Assembly (NCBI GenBank): GCA_023424015.1
Contig: JAFAEM010000007.1
Coordinates: forward strand, 1 to 64,000
Reading direction: 5' to 3'
Length of the DNA stretch: 64,000 bases
DNA from: Bacteroidota bacterium
GTDB taxonomy: Bacteria; Bacteroidota; Bacteroidia; Chitinophagales; Chitinophagaceae
The position numbers were made by a program, and so were the translations under genes. Within the stretch, counting starts at the first letter, position 1. Each line of letters begins with the position of its first letter. Below are positions 17,268 through 25,879 of the stretch, in pieces. The notes beneath the pieces are model-generated. The model saw only the letters and a program-made list of their open reading frames with translations. It ran no database searches and was not told the origin of the DNA.

Positions 17268-17702
17268 CTAACGCCACATTCCAATGATTGCTCCCATCAG
17301 GGTCAGCGCTACTACACTATAAAATCCATTGATGAGTATCAGTCGCCATGGTTTTAGTTCAAATAAACTGTGAATGGCAATGGCGCAAAAAGTCCAGATG
17401 CCCGCCAGGAAGCCAGCTGTGGCGCCCCAGGCTAAGTCTGTTCTCACTGCGCAGTCCGTTGGGCAGGATGCGGGCGGATCAGAAAGAAACATTCCCAGGT
17501 TTACCGCCATCAACAATGAAAAGATAAGGGTCCACCCGAAGATTTTTCCTTTATTGCCTTTTTTGATCTCCTCTTCGGTCAAGTTGTTGTCTTTCATCCA
17601 GGCTTTTCCGAAAAGTCCGGGTGAGTACCAGATGCCTCCTACTACAAATGATGAAATGCCGGCAACCAGTATGGCCAGCCAGTTAAGTTCTCCGATTTCC
17701 AT
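17268..17702 (-). CDS. DUF1761 family membrane protein
   Basis: 144 residues with four hydrophobic segments. The start 'LNWLAILVAGISSFVVGGIWYSP...FGKAWM' and the 'KGNKGKIFGWTLIFSLLMA' stretch are typical of DUF1761. Function unknown. It is divergent from the LytS gene with only 74 bp between the two start codons, so both promoters must overlap in that space; no consensus -7 element was found there. Confidence 0.85.
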   Translation of the reverse strand: MEIGELNWLAILVAGISSFVVGGIWYSPGLFGKAWMKDNNLTEEEIKKGNKGKIFGWTLIFSLLMAVNLGMFLSDPPASCPTDCAVRTDLAWGATAGFLAGIWTFCAIAIHSLFELKPWRLILINGFYSVVALTLMGAIIGMWR

Positions 17703-17776
17703 TTTTTTAAAATTTAGTTCGTTAGTGTGGTTTATCGAATCTATTTTCTAAATTTTACATCGCAATTGCGAAAGGA

Positions 17777-18856
17777 ATGAGGCTGGAAAAACAAGCGATG
17801 AAGATGAGAAAAAGGGGTACCACACCGTTGAAGAACGGGTATATCAACGATATCGGGTTCCGTCTTATCCTGATACCGGTCTTTGGTATTGTCATTCCCC
17901 TCGTGACGGGCATGACCCTTCCTTTTAATTTTTCAAACTGGGAGATCAAGCTCAGCTTTCTTTATACCATTGGAGTTGCCGCCGTTATCTGGCAGGGTAA
18001 CCGATACCTGCATTATTCCATGCGAAGCTATTTCGACTGGTACAATAGGCCTGTCCAAAAAGTGCTGGTCCTGTTATTTAGCGTGATATTTTATACTATA
18101 CCTGTTAGCATTATATTATTGGTGGGTTGGTATAATTTTTTTGGCGGAGGGCAGGTTGACTGGAATATCGTGTGGCAATCCACCCTGATAATCCTTATCG
18201 CCGTTATTTTTATTACGCATGTATATGAAACGGTTTTCCTGGTAAAAGAAACCGAGTCGGAAATGATCCGGAATGAACAGCTTGAACGTACCCGTGCGGA
18301 AGCTGAACTGGAAGCATTGAAGAACCAGATCGATCCCCATTTTATTTTCAATTCGCTAAATACACTAAGTCACCTGATTGAAGTAAAGCCTGTAAAGGCC
18401 AAGTTGTTCAATGATAATATGGCCGATGTGTATCGCTATATCCTGCAAAACAAGGCTCGTAGCCTGGTGTTGCTGAAAGAGGAAGTAATTTTCTTGCAGA
18501 ACTACTTTTCACTGCTCAAGATTCGTTTTGATGAAGGTGTACAATTGGATATGGGAATCAAAGAGTATGATATGGAACGATACCTGGTGCCGCCCATATC
18601 ACTACAGATACTGGCTGAAAACGCAATTAAGCACAATGAATTTTCAGAACATACACCTTTGACAATTAAGATCAAATTAGTGGATGATGAATTGATTGTT
18701 AGCAATCATATCCGTAAAAAGTCGCTTCGAAAGCCTTCCTCGCGTGTGGGACTTCAAAACCTGCAGGAAAGATATAAACTTACAACTGGGAAGGAGATTA
18801 GGATCAATGAAAATGAGAATGAGTTTGTGGTAGTATTGCCCGTGTTGGCTGTTTAG
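17777..18856 (+). CDS. LytS-type membrane sensor histidine kinase
   Basis: 359 residues. Four hydrophobic segments lie between about residues 28 and 150, followed by a short coiled region and the His_kinase (PF06580) block with phospho-acceptor His188 in 'NQIDPHFIFNSLNTL'. The ATP-binding N-box is 'LAENAIKHNEF', and the G-box region is shortened ('RVGLQNLQERYKL'), as is normal in this class. It lacks a recognisable extracellular sensor domain. The start at 17777 is the first ATG; Met8 or Met10 are alternatives. A LytTR regulator follows 53 bp downstream, forming a complete two-component pair. Confidence 0.92.
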   Translation: MRLEKQAMKMRKRGTTPLKNGYINDIGFRLILIPVFGIVIPLVTGMTLPFNFSNWEIKLSFLYTIGVAAVIWQGNRYLHYSMRSYFDWYNRPVQKVLVLLFSVIFYTIPVSIILLVGWYNFFGGGQVDWNIVWQSTLIILIAVIFITHVYETVFLVKETESEMIRNEQLERTRAEAELEALKNQIDPHFIFNSLNTLSHLIEVKPVKAKLFNDNMADVYRYILQNKARSLVLLKEEVIFLQNYFSLLKIRFDEGVQLDMGIKEYDMERYLVPPISLQILAENAIKHNEFSEHTPLTIKIKLVDDELIVSNHIRKKSLRKPSSRVGLQNLQERYKLTTGKEIRINENENEFVVVLPVLAV

Positions 18857-18909
18857 TTTGGAACCCATCGTAGCTCTAAATAAAATGAATTGAATAAACC
18901 CAAAATATT

Positions 18910-19665
18910 ATGACTGCGATAATCATTGAAGACGAAAAGCCCGCGGCGGGGAAATTGCTCAAGGCAATAGAGCTAACAGATCCCGGCTTACAGGTAGCAG
19001 CTATACTGGACAGTGTCCAGTCCTCTATACAATGGCTGCAGCAGCATCCCGCACCAGACCTGGTGTTTATGGATATTGAACTGGGTGATGGACTTTCCTT
19101 TGGGATATTTGAGAAAGTAAAGTTCAACAGTCCGGTGATATTTTGCACCGCCTATGATGAGTACTGGCAGGAGGCTTTTGAACATAACAGCATTGACTAT
19201 CTGTTAAAACCCGTGAAGCAGGAAAAGCTGGAGACGGCACTAAATAAGTATGATAAATTGAAACAGCATTTTGCCACCAATTTCCAACAGCTGCGGCAAT
19301 GGTATACACATCCGTCAGAAATGGTTTTCAAGAAAAGATTCCTGGTGAAGAGAGGGCTCGACTATGTCAGCGTTAAAACAGATGATATTGCTTATTTCTA
19401 TGCCGCGCATAAACTGGTTTGTATGGTGGATAGTCGTAACCAGAAATTCATTCTTGATCAGTCCCTGGCAGAAATAGAGAAGCAGGTAGATCCTTCGCAG
19501 TTTTATCGTGTCAATCGAAAGTACCTGGTACACCAGAATGCGATAAAGAAAATAAAATCATATCCAAAAAGTAAGTTGTTGTTGGAATTGGAACCTGCCA
19601 TCAGTGACGAGATCGTCATCAGCCAGGAGAATGTGGCCGCGTTTAAGGACTGGATGGGACAATAA
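18910..19665 (+). CDS. LytTR family response regulator
   Basis: 251 residues. The receiver domain (residues 1-120) has the acidic pair 'IEDEKPAA', phospho-acceptor Asp55 in 'LVFMDIELGDG', 'FCTAYDEY' and the 'LLKPVKQEK' lysine. The LytTR DNA-binding domain runs from about 145 to 248 ('FLVKRGLDYVSVKTDDIAYF', 'FYRVNRKYLVHQNAIKKI'). It is the partner of the LytS kinase just upstream. Targets cannot be told from the window, though LytTR systems often control neighbouring genes. Confidence 0.93.
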   Translation: MTAIIIEDEKPAAGKLLKAIELTDPGLQVAAILDSVQSSIQWLQQHPAPDLVFMDIELGDGLSFGIFEKVKFNSPVIFCTAYDEYWQEAFEHNSIDYLLKPVKQEKLETALNKYDKLKQHFATNFQQLRQWYTHPSEMVFKKRFLVKRGLDYVSVKTDDIAYFYAAHKLVCMVDSRNQKFILDQSLAEIEKQVDPSQFYRVNRKYLVHQNAIKKIKSYPKSKLLLELEPAISDEIVISQENVAAFKDWMGQ

Positions 19666-19701
19666 AAAAGCCCGGCACCTTGATCACTCTGGTTACCGGG
19701 C
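19664..19701 (-). terminator. Terminator of the leftward ECF operon
   Basis: On the minus strand GCCCGG (19701-19696) pairs with CCGGGC (19675-19670), followed by TTTTTT. It overlaps the last bases of the convergent LytTR gene. Confidence 0.82.
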
Positions 19702-19728
19702 GGGATTAACTACCATTAACCCAAACTT

Positions 19729-20115
19729 TTATTGACCACCACCGCCACCACGACGGGGCATCATTGATGGTTCAATTTCTTCTTTCCATTTTTTGAATTG
19801 CTCTTCGGTCAGCACAGTCTTCAACTCTTTATCACGTGCATCCATAGCTGGTTGCATTTTTTCACGCATAGCCTGGAAATCGGGACGTCCATTTCCATTT
19901 CTCATTTCCTGCCTGATCTTATCCTGCTGGCGGTAATAGTTGGCAAATGTAGAATCCAGTTTTGCCATTTTCTCCGCGTCCAGATTAAAAGCATTTTCTA
20001 TTTTTTCATGTACAACTTTCACACGCTCTTCAACCGTGCGGCGTGGGCCGCCCTGTGCTCCTGCTATTAAAGCAGTAAAGAGGAAAGCGATAATAAATCC
20101 AAACTTTTGTTTCAT
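19729..20115 (-). CDS. Spy/LTXXQ-like periplasmic protein with Gly-rich tail
   Basis: 128 residues: signal peptide (1-20, ending 'IAGAQ'), a helical body rich in charged residues ('LDAEKMAKLDSTFANYYRQQDKIRQEM', 'LKTVLTEEQFKKWKEE'), and a tail 'MMPRRGGGGGQ'. The 'LTEEQFKKW' phrase and alpha-helical make-up resemble the Spy/CpxP group of periplasmic chaperone or sensor proteins. It is the last gene of the ECF operon, 30 bp after the anchored sensor-like protein. The Gly/Arg-rich tail echoes the Gly/Arg-rich segment of the outer-membrane barrel encoded at the other end of the operon. Confidence 0.7.
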   Translation of the reverse strand: MKQKFGFIIAFLFTALIAGAQGGPRRTVEERVKVVHEKIENAFNLDAEKMAKLDSTFANYYRQQDKIRQEMRNGNGRPDFQAMREKMQPAMDARDKELKTVLTEEQFKKWKEEIEPSMMPRRGGGGGQ

Positions 20116-20145
20116 ATTGATGATTGTTCCAGGTTTGCCTGTTGA

Positions 20146-20637
20146 TTATTTTTTTTTGGATTCTCCTTGTTTTGGCGACTTACCCATTTTTCGGAAAGTG
20201 TGCAGGATCAGGGAATCATATTTCGGTTGTTGCTCAGCCGTGCAGAGAGATCTCACTTTTCTGAAATAGCTGAAAGTTTGCAAATCCAATGCTTTTTGCT
20301 TTTGTGCAATAGCATCCGTTACCTGGTTTACCAGGGAGTCAGCAGCCGGGTGACCAAGTAACTGAAACATGCTTTCTTTTGTTTTCCGCATATCATCATA
20401 CATGGGCTTGATAGTCTGGCGCTGTTCTTCTTTCAGTTCTTTATATTTTGCTATCTGATCGTCTGTAAATCCTACTTCATTCTTTAACATTTCACCGATC
20501 CCCGGCCGTTCATTTTTAACAGCTGCTGTACTCTGCTTACCTGGTTTTTGGCTGAGGAAAAATACAAGCAGGGCGATATTGGTGAGCAAAAGAACACCTA
20601 TGATGATCAATAAATTTTTATTCCTGGGATTGCTCAT
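20146..20637 (-). CDS. Membrane-anchored CpxP/CnrX-like periplasmic sensor protein
   Basis: 163 residues: basic N-terminus, one membrane anchor (about 8-28, 'LLIIIGVLLLTNIALLVFFL'), then a helical periplasmic domain ('VGFTDDQIAKYKELKEEQRQTIKPMYDDMRKTKESMFQLLG...FRKVRSLCTAEQQPKYD' in outline) typical of the heavy-metal-resistance/CpxP superfamily. In CnrYXH-type modules such a protein senses metal or misfolding and controls the anti-sigma factor. Its start overlaps the anti-sigma stop by 4 bp (ATGA), which indicates translational coupling. The sensed signal is unknown. Confidence 0.72.
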   Translation of the reverse strand: MSNPRNKNLLIIIGVLLLTNIALLVFFLSQKPGKQSTAAVKNERPGIGEMLKNEVGFTDDQIAKYKELKEEQRQTIKPMYDDMRKTKESMFQLLGHPAADSLVNQVTDAIAQKQKALDLQTFSYFRKVRSLCTAEQQPKYDSLILHTFRKMGKSPKQGESKKK

Positions 20638-20975
20638 TGTTGTACAAGATTTTCATAATCAAAACTACTGCTGCTCGCCATCAGCGACTCACTATCAACG
20701 GCCTGTTCAGTTAGGATTATTTCAGCTTCCATTTCTTCCCTGAATAGAAGAACGCCATTCAACACCAGTATCAGGCATAGACCCGCGATGGCCACGGTAG
20801 GCCGGGCGAGGAATGAACTGATTGAGCCCCAGACAGACCTGTCTTCCTCCCTGCTGAGTCTTTTCATGATCCGGGCATACAACCAGGGCTGCGGCTCAGC
20901 TCTTTGTACGCCGTTGAGGCTGTTTAACGCCCCCTCGATCTTTTGGTTTATGTCATTGCCTGGTTTCATACACAT
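20634..20975 (-). CDS. Single-span anti-sigma factor-like protein
   Basis: 113 residues. A cytoplasmic part of about 55 residues ('INQKIEGALNSLNGVQRAEPQPWLYARIMKRL') precedes one transmembrane segment (about 62-82, 'PTVAIAGLCLILVLNGVLLF') and a short acidic periplasmic tail. Size, topology and position directly after an ECF sigma gene (33-bp gap) are those of a small anti-sigma factor, although no zinc-binding anti-sigma motif is present. The assignment rests mainly on context. Confidence 0.65.
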   Translation of the reverse strand: MCMKPGNDINQKIEGALNSLNGVQRAEPQPWLYARIMKRLSREEDRSVWGSISSFLARPTVAIAGLCLILVLNGVLLFREEMEAEIILTEQAVDSESLMASSSSFDYENLVQQ

Positions 20976-21008
20976 ATTATTTGACGTTGTCCTGCAAAAA
21001 AACTTTTG

Positions 21009-21581
21009 CTATGCCTGGTCCCGGAAATATTCTTCCAGTTTTTTCCTCAGATTGGTTTTTGCCCTGTGCATCAGGGACTCAACAGAAGAAACCGTGGTTT
21101 TCATCACTTCGCTTACTTCCTGGTAGCTCAGCCCCTCCAGTTTGTGGAGGGTGAATGCGATCCTTTGATTATCAGGCAATTGCCCGATTACGTTAAAAAG
21201 TGCAGCCGCATCCTCTTTTTTATCCAAAACCACTCCCGGGTGATTAAAATCAGGTGGATTTACGATAACCTCGCTTCCCTCACCAAAAAGACTGCGGACA
21301 AAAGCAAAGCGTTTTTTCCGCTTTTTTCTCCGCTCGTGGTCCAATGATTTTGTGACTGTGATCCGGTAAAGCCAGGTCGAAAACTTAGAATCGCCTTTAA
21401 AAGAACTGATCGATTGATACACCTGCACCAATACTTCCTGCGTTATATCTTCTGCATCTTCGGCGTTTTGTACAATACCAATTGCGGTATTGTACACCAT
21501 ATTTTGCCATGTCTCTACGATAGTCTTGAACGCAGACTCATCCCCCTGCTTTAGCTGTTCTATAAGTGTCCACTCGTTCAT
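21009..21581 (-). CDS. ECF-family RNA polymerase sigma factor
   Basis: 190 residues. Region 2 is clear ('FKTIVETWQNMVYNTAIGIVQNAEDAEDITQEVLVQVYQSI' in outline, with 'FSTWLYRITVT'), the linker is basic (RRKKRKKR), and region 4 is clear ('LPDNQRIAFTLHKLEGLSYQEVSEVM', 'SSVESLMHRAKTNLRKKL'). It should redirect RNA polymerase to envelope-related promoters. It lies 28 bp after the outer-membrane barrel gene and just before the anti-sigma gene, in one leftward operon. No autoregulated promoter motif could be identified. Confidence 0.95.
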   Translation of the reverse strand: MNEWTLIEQLKQGDESAFKTIVETWQNMVYNTAIGIVQNAEDAEDITQEVLVQVYQSISSFKGDSKFSTWLYRITVTKSLDHERRKKRKKRFAFVRSLFGEGSEVIVNPPDFNHPGVVLDKKEDAAALFNVIGQLPDNQRIAFTLHKLEGLSYQEVSEVMKTTVSSVESLMHRAKTNLRKKLEEYFRDQA

Positions 21582-21609
21582 TCAATCCCGTAATATGGTT
21601 ACAACGATA

Positions 21610-24477
21610 TTACGGAAAAAATCCCTGTGGACGACCGCTTCTTCTATCATTGGAAGCACCCGACCGGCCACTACCGAAATTCTTGAGACTATAGGTAAAG
21701 GTCAGCATGAAATATTGCTGCAATACCCGGCTTTGGGAATCTTCAATATGTGTAGCCGTTACTTCCCGGCTGATGCTCTGGTTTTGTTTCAACAGGTCAA
21801 ATACAGAAAGCTTGAGTTCAGCGACCTTATTTTTCAAAAACTTCTTTCCTATTGCGGCATTCCATAACCAATAGCTTTGGTTAAAACCATCTGACATTCC
21901 TGTATAGGTTTGGTTGGAAACATCATTCTGCAGGAACCAGCCGGTTTTTGTCAGGAAATTGGTCTGAAGGTTGGCTGCCTGGTTAACATATCGGTTATTA
22001 TTATTTTGAACAGTGCTTTTTGCATTGTTGAAATTGACATTATAAGATAAATTAAAATCTACATATTCGCTAACGTTGCTGGCGAGACCGATTCTACCGG
22101 AATACACATAATTATTAGTCGTCGAAACCACGTTATTGATAATACCAGGCAGTTTTGAATATTCAAACCCTGTGCTTAGGTTTAGATTTGATTTCAGGAA
22201 CTGTACCGGCTGACTAAATGTAAAGAAGGTACGAAGACTCTTATAACCATTCAGGTTGACCGGTTTGCTAAGTTGTGATCCTCTTTTCAAAACAATATCA
22301 GGATTGCCTGCCTGTATCACGGAATCCGCACTTGCTATATAAGTGGCGTTTGTGATATAGTTGTCTTGTGCTTGCAGGAATACATTGGCAAAAAAGCTCT
22401 GGCCTTTTTGAGTATTGGTAAAAGTATAACGGCCCGAGAGCATGTGGTTGTACGATTGTTTCAGTAGGGGATTACCCATGCTCATCCGAAGCTGGTTACT
22501 TTGGTTAACAACGTCCTGCAACTGGGTTACACTGGGGAAATTGGTGCTGGCCCGATAAAATATTCTCATGGTGCTGCGTGGCGCCAGTTTTTTACTCCAC
22601 ATCAGGTTGGGCAATACATTGGTGAATTTCTGGTCAACATTGGACAGGGTCGGGAAGGTTCTTTCGCTTTCAAGTCTCGAATGTTGCAGGCTTACTCCTA
22701 CGGCAAACTGGTTGTCCCTGGAATTTCCCAGTCGATAGGTTAATCCACCATTATGTGTTGTAGTGGTATTGTCAAACTGGTTGGATAATGTTGGCACAAA
22801 TTCCGAATATTTTCCCCCGAATTCTTCATAAAGAAATGCCTGCTGATCCGCTTTGTTATTGGAGAATGAAGGAGTATAGTTAATCTGTAACTGGCTTTTT
22901 TGACTCAGCGGCTCGGTATACACAAAATTGGCTGATAAGTTATAGCCGTTAGTAGGATTATCAGTAAACTGGTTCTGCAGCGAATCAAATATACCGTTGC
23001 CTTCGAAGAAACGATACTGCGACAAGGAATAAGTCTCACCATGGTTTTTGTTGAACGTGGTGTTCAGGTTAACTGAAAATGTACGGCCTCTTTTAGGAAA
23101 AGAGTGGCGATAAAGCACATTATTCCTCAGGTTGTATCCATTACGCAAGACGTTACGATCGCTGTTTGATGTATTGGTTGTATCCGTCGTGCCGTACAAG
23201 GAACTTTCCATCGATTCAGACAATGACCTGTTCCTTTGGAAATTCAGGCTGGGGCTTACAATGATCGAATTGCTGGAATCGATCCTGTATTCCAGGCGCA
23301 TGTTGATACGGTGGTTGTAGTTGGTACTAGCGGAGCGACTGTATTGGTTATTAAAGAAATTCTCACCAATTGTTTCGGTACGGGAGGAGCTTTCATTTAC
23401 ATTATTGCTGTTATTAAAGAAATAACTTCCCGTCACATCCAGTTTCTTACCCCATTTGTCAGAGTAGTTAAGCCCGATAGCATTTGTTTTACTGATCCCG
23501 CTTTGTTGTCCTACCTGGAAATTTTCACCCCCACCAAAACCACCGCCGCCACGACCGCCCCTGGGTCCACCACCACGGCCACCGAAATTACCTCCGCGTC
23601 CGCCTCCACTACTTGTAACACCAAGCAGGTCTTGTGAACCGAAATTCTGTTGGTTGATATTGTTAAAATTACCAACAATGGAAAGCCGGCGATCCCCATT
23701 AAATGTACTTACATTACCACCCGCCATATAACGACCATCTGTGCCCGCACCGGCATACACGCGGCCAAACTGGCCATTCTTGATACCGGATTTTGTAACG
23801 ATGTTTAATGCTTTCACGGAATTACCGTCATCCACACCTGTAAACTGGGCCTGGTCGCTGAGACGATCGAATACCTGTATTTTATCTACAACATCAGAAG
23901 GTAGATTGCGTAAGGCAGCAGAAGCGTCGTCGCCAAAGAAATCCTTTCCGTCGATCGTTACTTTTCTTACCTGTTCACCCTGGGCAGTAACGGTGCCATC
24001 ACGATCAACCGTTATACCGGGCATTTTCTTAATAAGGTCTTCGGTGCTTGCATCGGGGTTTACTTTAAACTGGCTGGCGCTGAATTGCGTGGTATCACCT
24101 TTTTGGATAACCGGCGCGGCCTTAGCCAAAACCGTTACACCGCCCAACTGTAGCAAAGCTTTGGGTACAGACAGGGTTTTTAGATCCGCATTGGGTATAG
24201 AATCGCTGAGCGTTACCACCTGGCGAAATTCATCGTAGCCGATAAAACTTACAGACAGGTAATAACTACCTATCGACAGGCCCGTAAATTGAAAAGCCCC
24301 GTCTTTGTCGGATACGGTATATTTTATTGATAATGAATCTCTTACATCCACAAGATTTAGGGTAGCACCTGAGAGGGGTTTTTGATCGGTTGCATCGGCC
24401 AGTTTTCCTTTAATGCTTTGAGCCTGTACAAATCCTGAAATAATCAACAATAAGGTCAACAGTGTAAATCTGGTCAT
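21610..24477 (-). CDS. Outer-membrane beta-barrel protein with carboxypeptidase-regulatory and plug domains
   Basis: 955 residues: signal peptide (1-19, ending 'FVQAQ'), a carboxypeptidase-D regulatory-like domain ('IKGKLADATDQKPLSGATLNLVD'), a TonB-plug-like domain (about 130-230, 'IKKMPGITVDRDGTVTAQG', 'VRKVTIDGKDFFGDD'), and a long barrel of the OMP_b-brl_3 kind. A strikingly Gly/Arg/Phe-rich segment at about residues 290-320 ('GGRGGNFGGRGGGPRGG' and on) sits in what should be an extracellular or plug-proximal loop. The C-terminus ends 'GRSGASNDRRSGRPQGFFP' without a canonical terminal aromatic strand. It heads the ECF operon and may be either a regulated target or the signal-transducing receptor. 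Confidence 0.85.
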   Translation of the reverse strand: MTRFTLLTLLLIISGFVQAQSIKGKLADATDQKPLSGATLNLVDVRDSLSIKYTVSDKDGAFQFTGLSIGSYYLSVSFIGYDEFRQVVTLSDSIPNADLKTLSVPKALLQLGGVTVLAKAAPVIQKGDTTQFSASQFKVNPDASTEDLIKKMPGITVDRDGTVTAQGEQVRKVTIDGKDFFGDDASAALRNLPSDVVDKIQVFDRLSDQAQFTGVDDGNSVKALNIVTKSGIKNGQFGRVYAGAGTDGRYMAGGNVSTFNGDRRLSIVGNFNNINQQNFGSQDLLGVTSSGGGRGGNFGGRGGGPRGGRGGGGFGGGENFQVGQQSGISKTNAIGLNYSDKWGKKLDVTGSYFFNNSNNVNESSSRTETIGENFFNNQYSRSASTNYNHRINMRLEYRIDSSNSIIVSPSLNFQRNRSLSESMESSLYGTTDTTNTSNSDRNVLRNGYNLRNNVLYRHSFPKRGRTFSVNLNTTFNKNHGETYSLSQYRFFEGNGIFDSLQNQFTDNPTNGYNLSANFVYTEPLSQKSQLQINYTPSFSNNKADQQAFLYEEFGGKYSEFVPTLSNQFDNTTTTHNGGLTYRLGNSRDNQFAVGVSLQHSRLESERTFPTLSNVDQKFTNVLPNLMWSKKLAPRSTMRIFYRASTNFPSVTQLQDVVNQSNQLRMSMGNPLLKQSYNHMLSGRYTFTNTQKGQSFFANVFLQAQDNYITNATYIASADSVIQAGNPDIVLKRGSQLSKPVNLNGYKSLRTFFTFSQPVQFLKSNLNLSTGFEYSKLPGIINNVVSTTNNYVYSGRIGLASNVSEYVDFNLSYNVNFNNAKSTVQNNNNRYVNQAANLQTNFLTKTGWFLQNDVSNQTYTGMSDGFNQSYWLWNAAIGKKFLKNKVAELKLSVFDLLKQNQSISREVTATHIEDSQSRVLQQYFMLTFTYSLKNFGSGRSGASNDRRSGRPQGFFP

Positions 24478-24529
24478 AAATTAATAGTTACAGTTCATTG
24501 GACGTTGTTCATTGGATAAACCTTCGTAG

Positions 24530-24850
24530 TTGGAGTTGGCCACGAATAACACGAATTGGCCACTGATTTCACAGATTTCACGGATTGATTCTGCCTGCGG
24601 CAGGGGGAAGTGGCCACGAATGACACGAATCACACGAATGGGGCCAGGGATTACACGGATTTGCACGGATTGATTCTGCCTGCGGCAGGGGGAGCCACGA
24701 ATGACACTAATCACATGAATGGGGCCACTGATTGCACGGATTAGCACGGATTGATTTACTGCCTTGCGGCAGGGGGAGTGGCCACGAATTACACGAATTG
24801 CACTAATTAGCCACAGATCGCACGGATTTCACTGATTGTATTTCTCTGTG
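24530..24850. repeat. Tandem ~84-bp 'cacgaat...cacggatt' repeats with CTGCC-TGC-GGCAG hairpin
   Basis: The hairpin CTGCCTGCGGCAG occurs at 24591 and 24676 and, with one extra T, at 24759, so the period is 83-85 bp. Between hairpins lie strings of 'ccacgaat(t/g)acacgaat' and 'acacggatt(t/a)gcac'. Related but less regular text runs on to about 25000 ('attcgtgtaattcgtgcgatt'). A leftward reading frame across it (24481-24747) gives repeated 'IRVIRVIRG' and is an artefact of the repeat. No gene is seen between 24478 and 25046. Confidence 0.85.
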
Positions 24851-25046
24851 ATCTTCGTGCAAACCTTTGTGCACTCCGTGTCGTAAAGCCACGAATCGCA
24901 GGAATAGCGCGCATTGGGTTTACCCGGTGTATGGACTACTATATATACCTGGAAGTTTATCATATAACTGGTAGCGATATTCGTGTAATTCGTGCGATTA
25001 GTGGCCCCCCTTAAAACTTTGGTTTAATTTTAAGAAAACAAAAGCC

Positions 25047-25817
25047 ATGAAAAAATTGACTTACCTGCTGGTAATCTTTGCAGGCTTTTTAACAGCCTGT
25101 AATAATTCAGCGGACACAAAAAATAATAAAGTGGACACTACTACTAAGGCGCCGGTGGTGGACTCATTTGCCATGGGATTAATCGGTGTGTATCATGGTT
25201 ACCTGCCATGTGCCGATTGTCCCGGTATAACTACGTTTTTATTACTCAGTGAGGATATGAGTTACAGGCTGGAAGAAACATACAACAAAGGCAATGATAG
25301 CGTCTTTGTAACAACCGGTACCTGGAAAACAGAAAACGGAAAGGTCGTCCTTACCTCAAATAATGAAGTAAAGAATACTTACCTGCCGGAAGCCGACAAG
25401 ATCGTCCAACTTGACTACCAGGGCAATCGCATTAGCGGAAACCTGGGCGACAAATATGTATTGACCCGTCAGCCACGGGCAGATAGTAAACACCTGAAGG
25501 AAAAAATTGATGCAGGTATCGATTTCGTGGCCAATGGCAATGAACCATTCTGGAGCCTTGAGATTGACAAGGGTAAAAATTTCATATTTAACAGGCCGGG
25601 TTTGGAACAACCTGATACCATGTCATATATTGAACCCGGGGTCTTTAACGAAACACGGGAATACCATTTCCAGGAAGGATCCAAAAAACTTGATCTTAAA
25701 ATAACGCCACAATTTTGCAGCGATGGTATGAGTGATTTTGTATACGAGTATAAGGTGGAAATGGAGTATAATAAGAAAAAATATAGCGGTTGTGGCCGTT
25801 TGCTGGGCCGGTTATAA
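25047..25817 (+). CDS. NlpE-like lipoprotein with C-terminal COG3650-like domain
   Basis: 256 residues with a lipoprotein signal ('FAGFLTACNNS', lipid-attached Cys about residue 18). Residues about 45-140 match the NlpE N-terminal fold, including 'YHGYLPCADCPGI' with its CxxC. Residues about 155-256 match the uncharacterised COG3650 type: 'VANGNEPFWSLEID', 'FCSDGMSDFVYEYKVEM', 'YSGCGRLLG'. In enterobacteria NlpE reports envelope stress and adhesion to the Cpx system; no Cpx homologue is seen here, so only location and fold can be stated. The DUF5606 gene begins 62 bp downstream. Confidence 0.82.
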   Translation: MKKLTYLLVIFAGFLTACNNSADTKNNKVDTTTKAPVVDSFAMGLIGVYHGYLPCADCPGITTFLLLSEDMSYRLEETYNKGNDSVFVTTGTWKTENGKVVLTSNNEVKNTYLPEADKIVQLDYQGNRISGNLGDKYVLTRQPRADSKHLKEKIDAGIDFVANGNEPFWSLEIDKGKNFIFNRPGLEQPDTMSYIEPGVFNETREYHFQEGSKKLDLKITPQFCSDGMSDFVYEYKVEMEYNKKKYSGCGRLLGRL

Positions 25818-25879
25818 TAATGGCCCGTATTTTGATTTTTCAGGTTATCTTGCACCTCCTTAAATAGTAATAACGACGT

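Noticed and set aside
17073..17357. 94-codon plus-strand frame
   Set aside because: It covers the eroded hairpin repeat and the 3' end of the DUF1761 gene on the other strand; no protein features.
24481..24747. Minus-strand frame giving repeated 'IRVIRVIRG' peptide
   Set aside because: It is a translation of the 84-bp intergenic repeat; the same peptide pattern recurs at 30465-30756 with another frame end.
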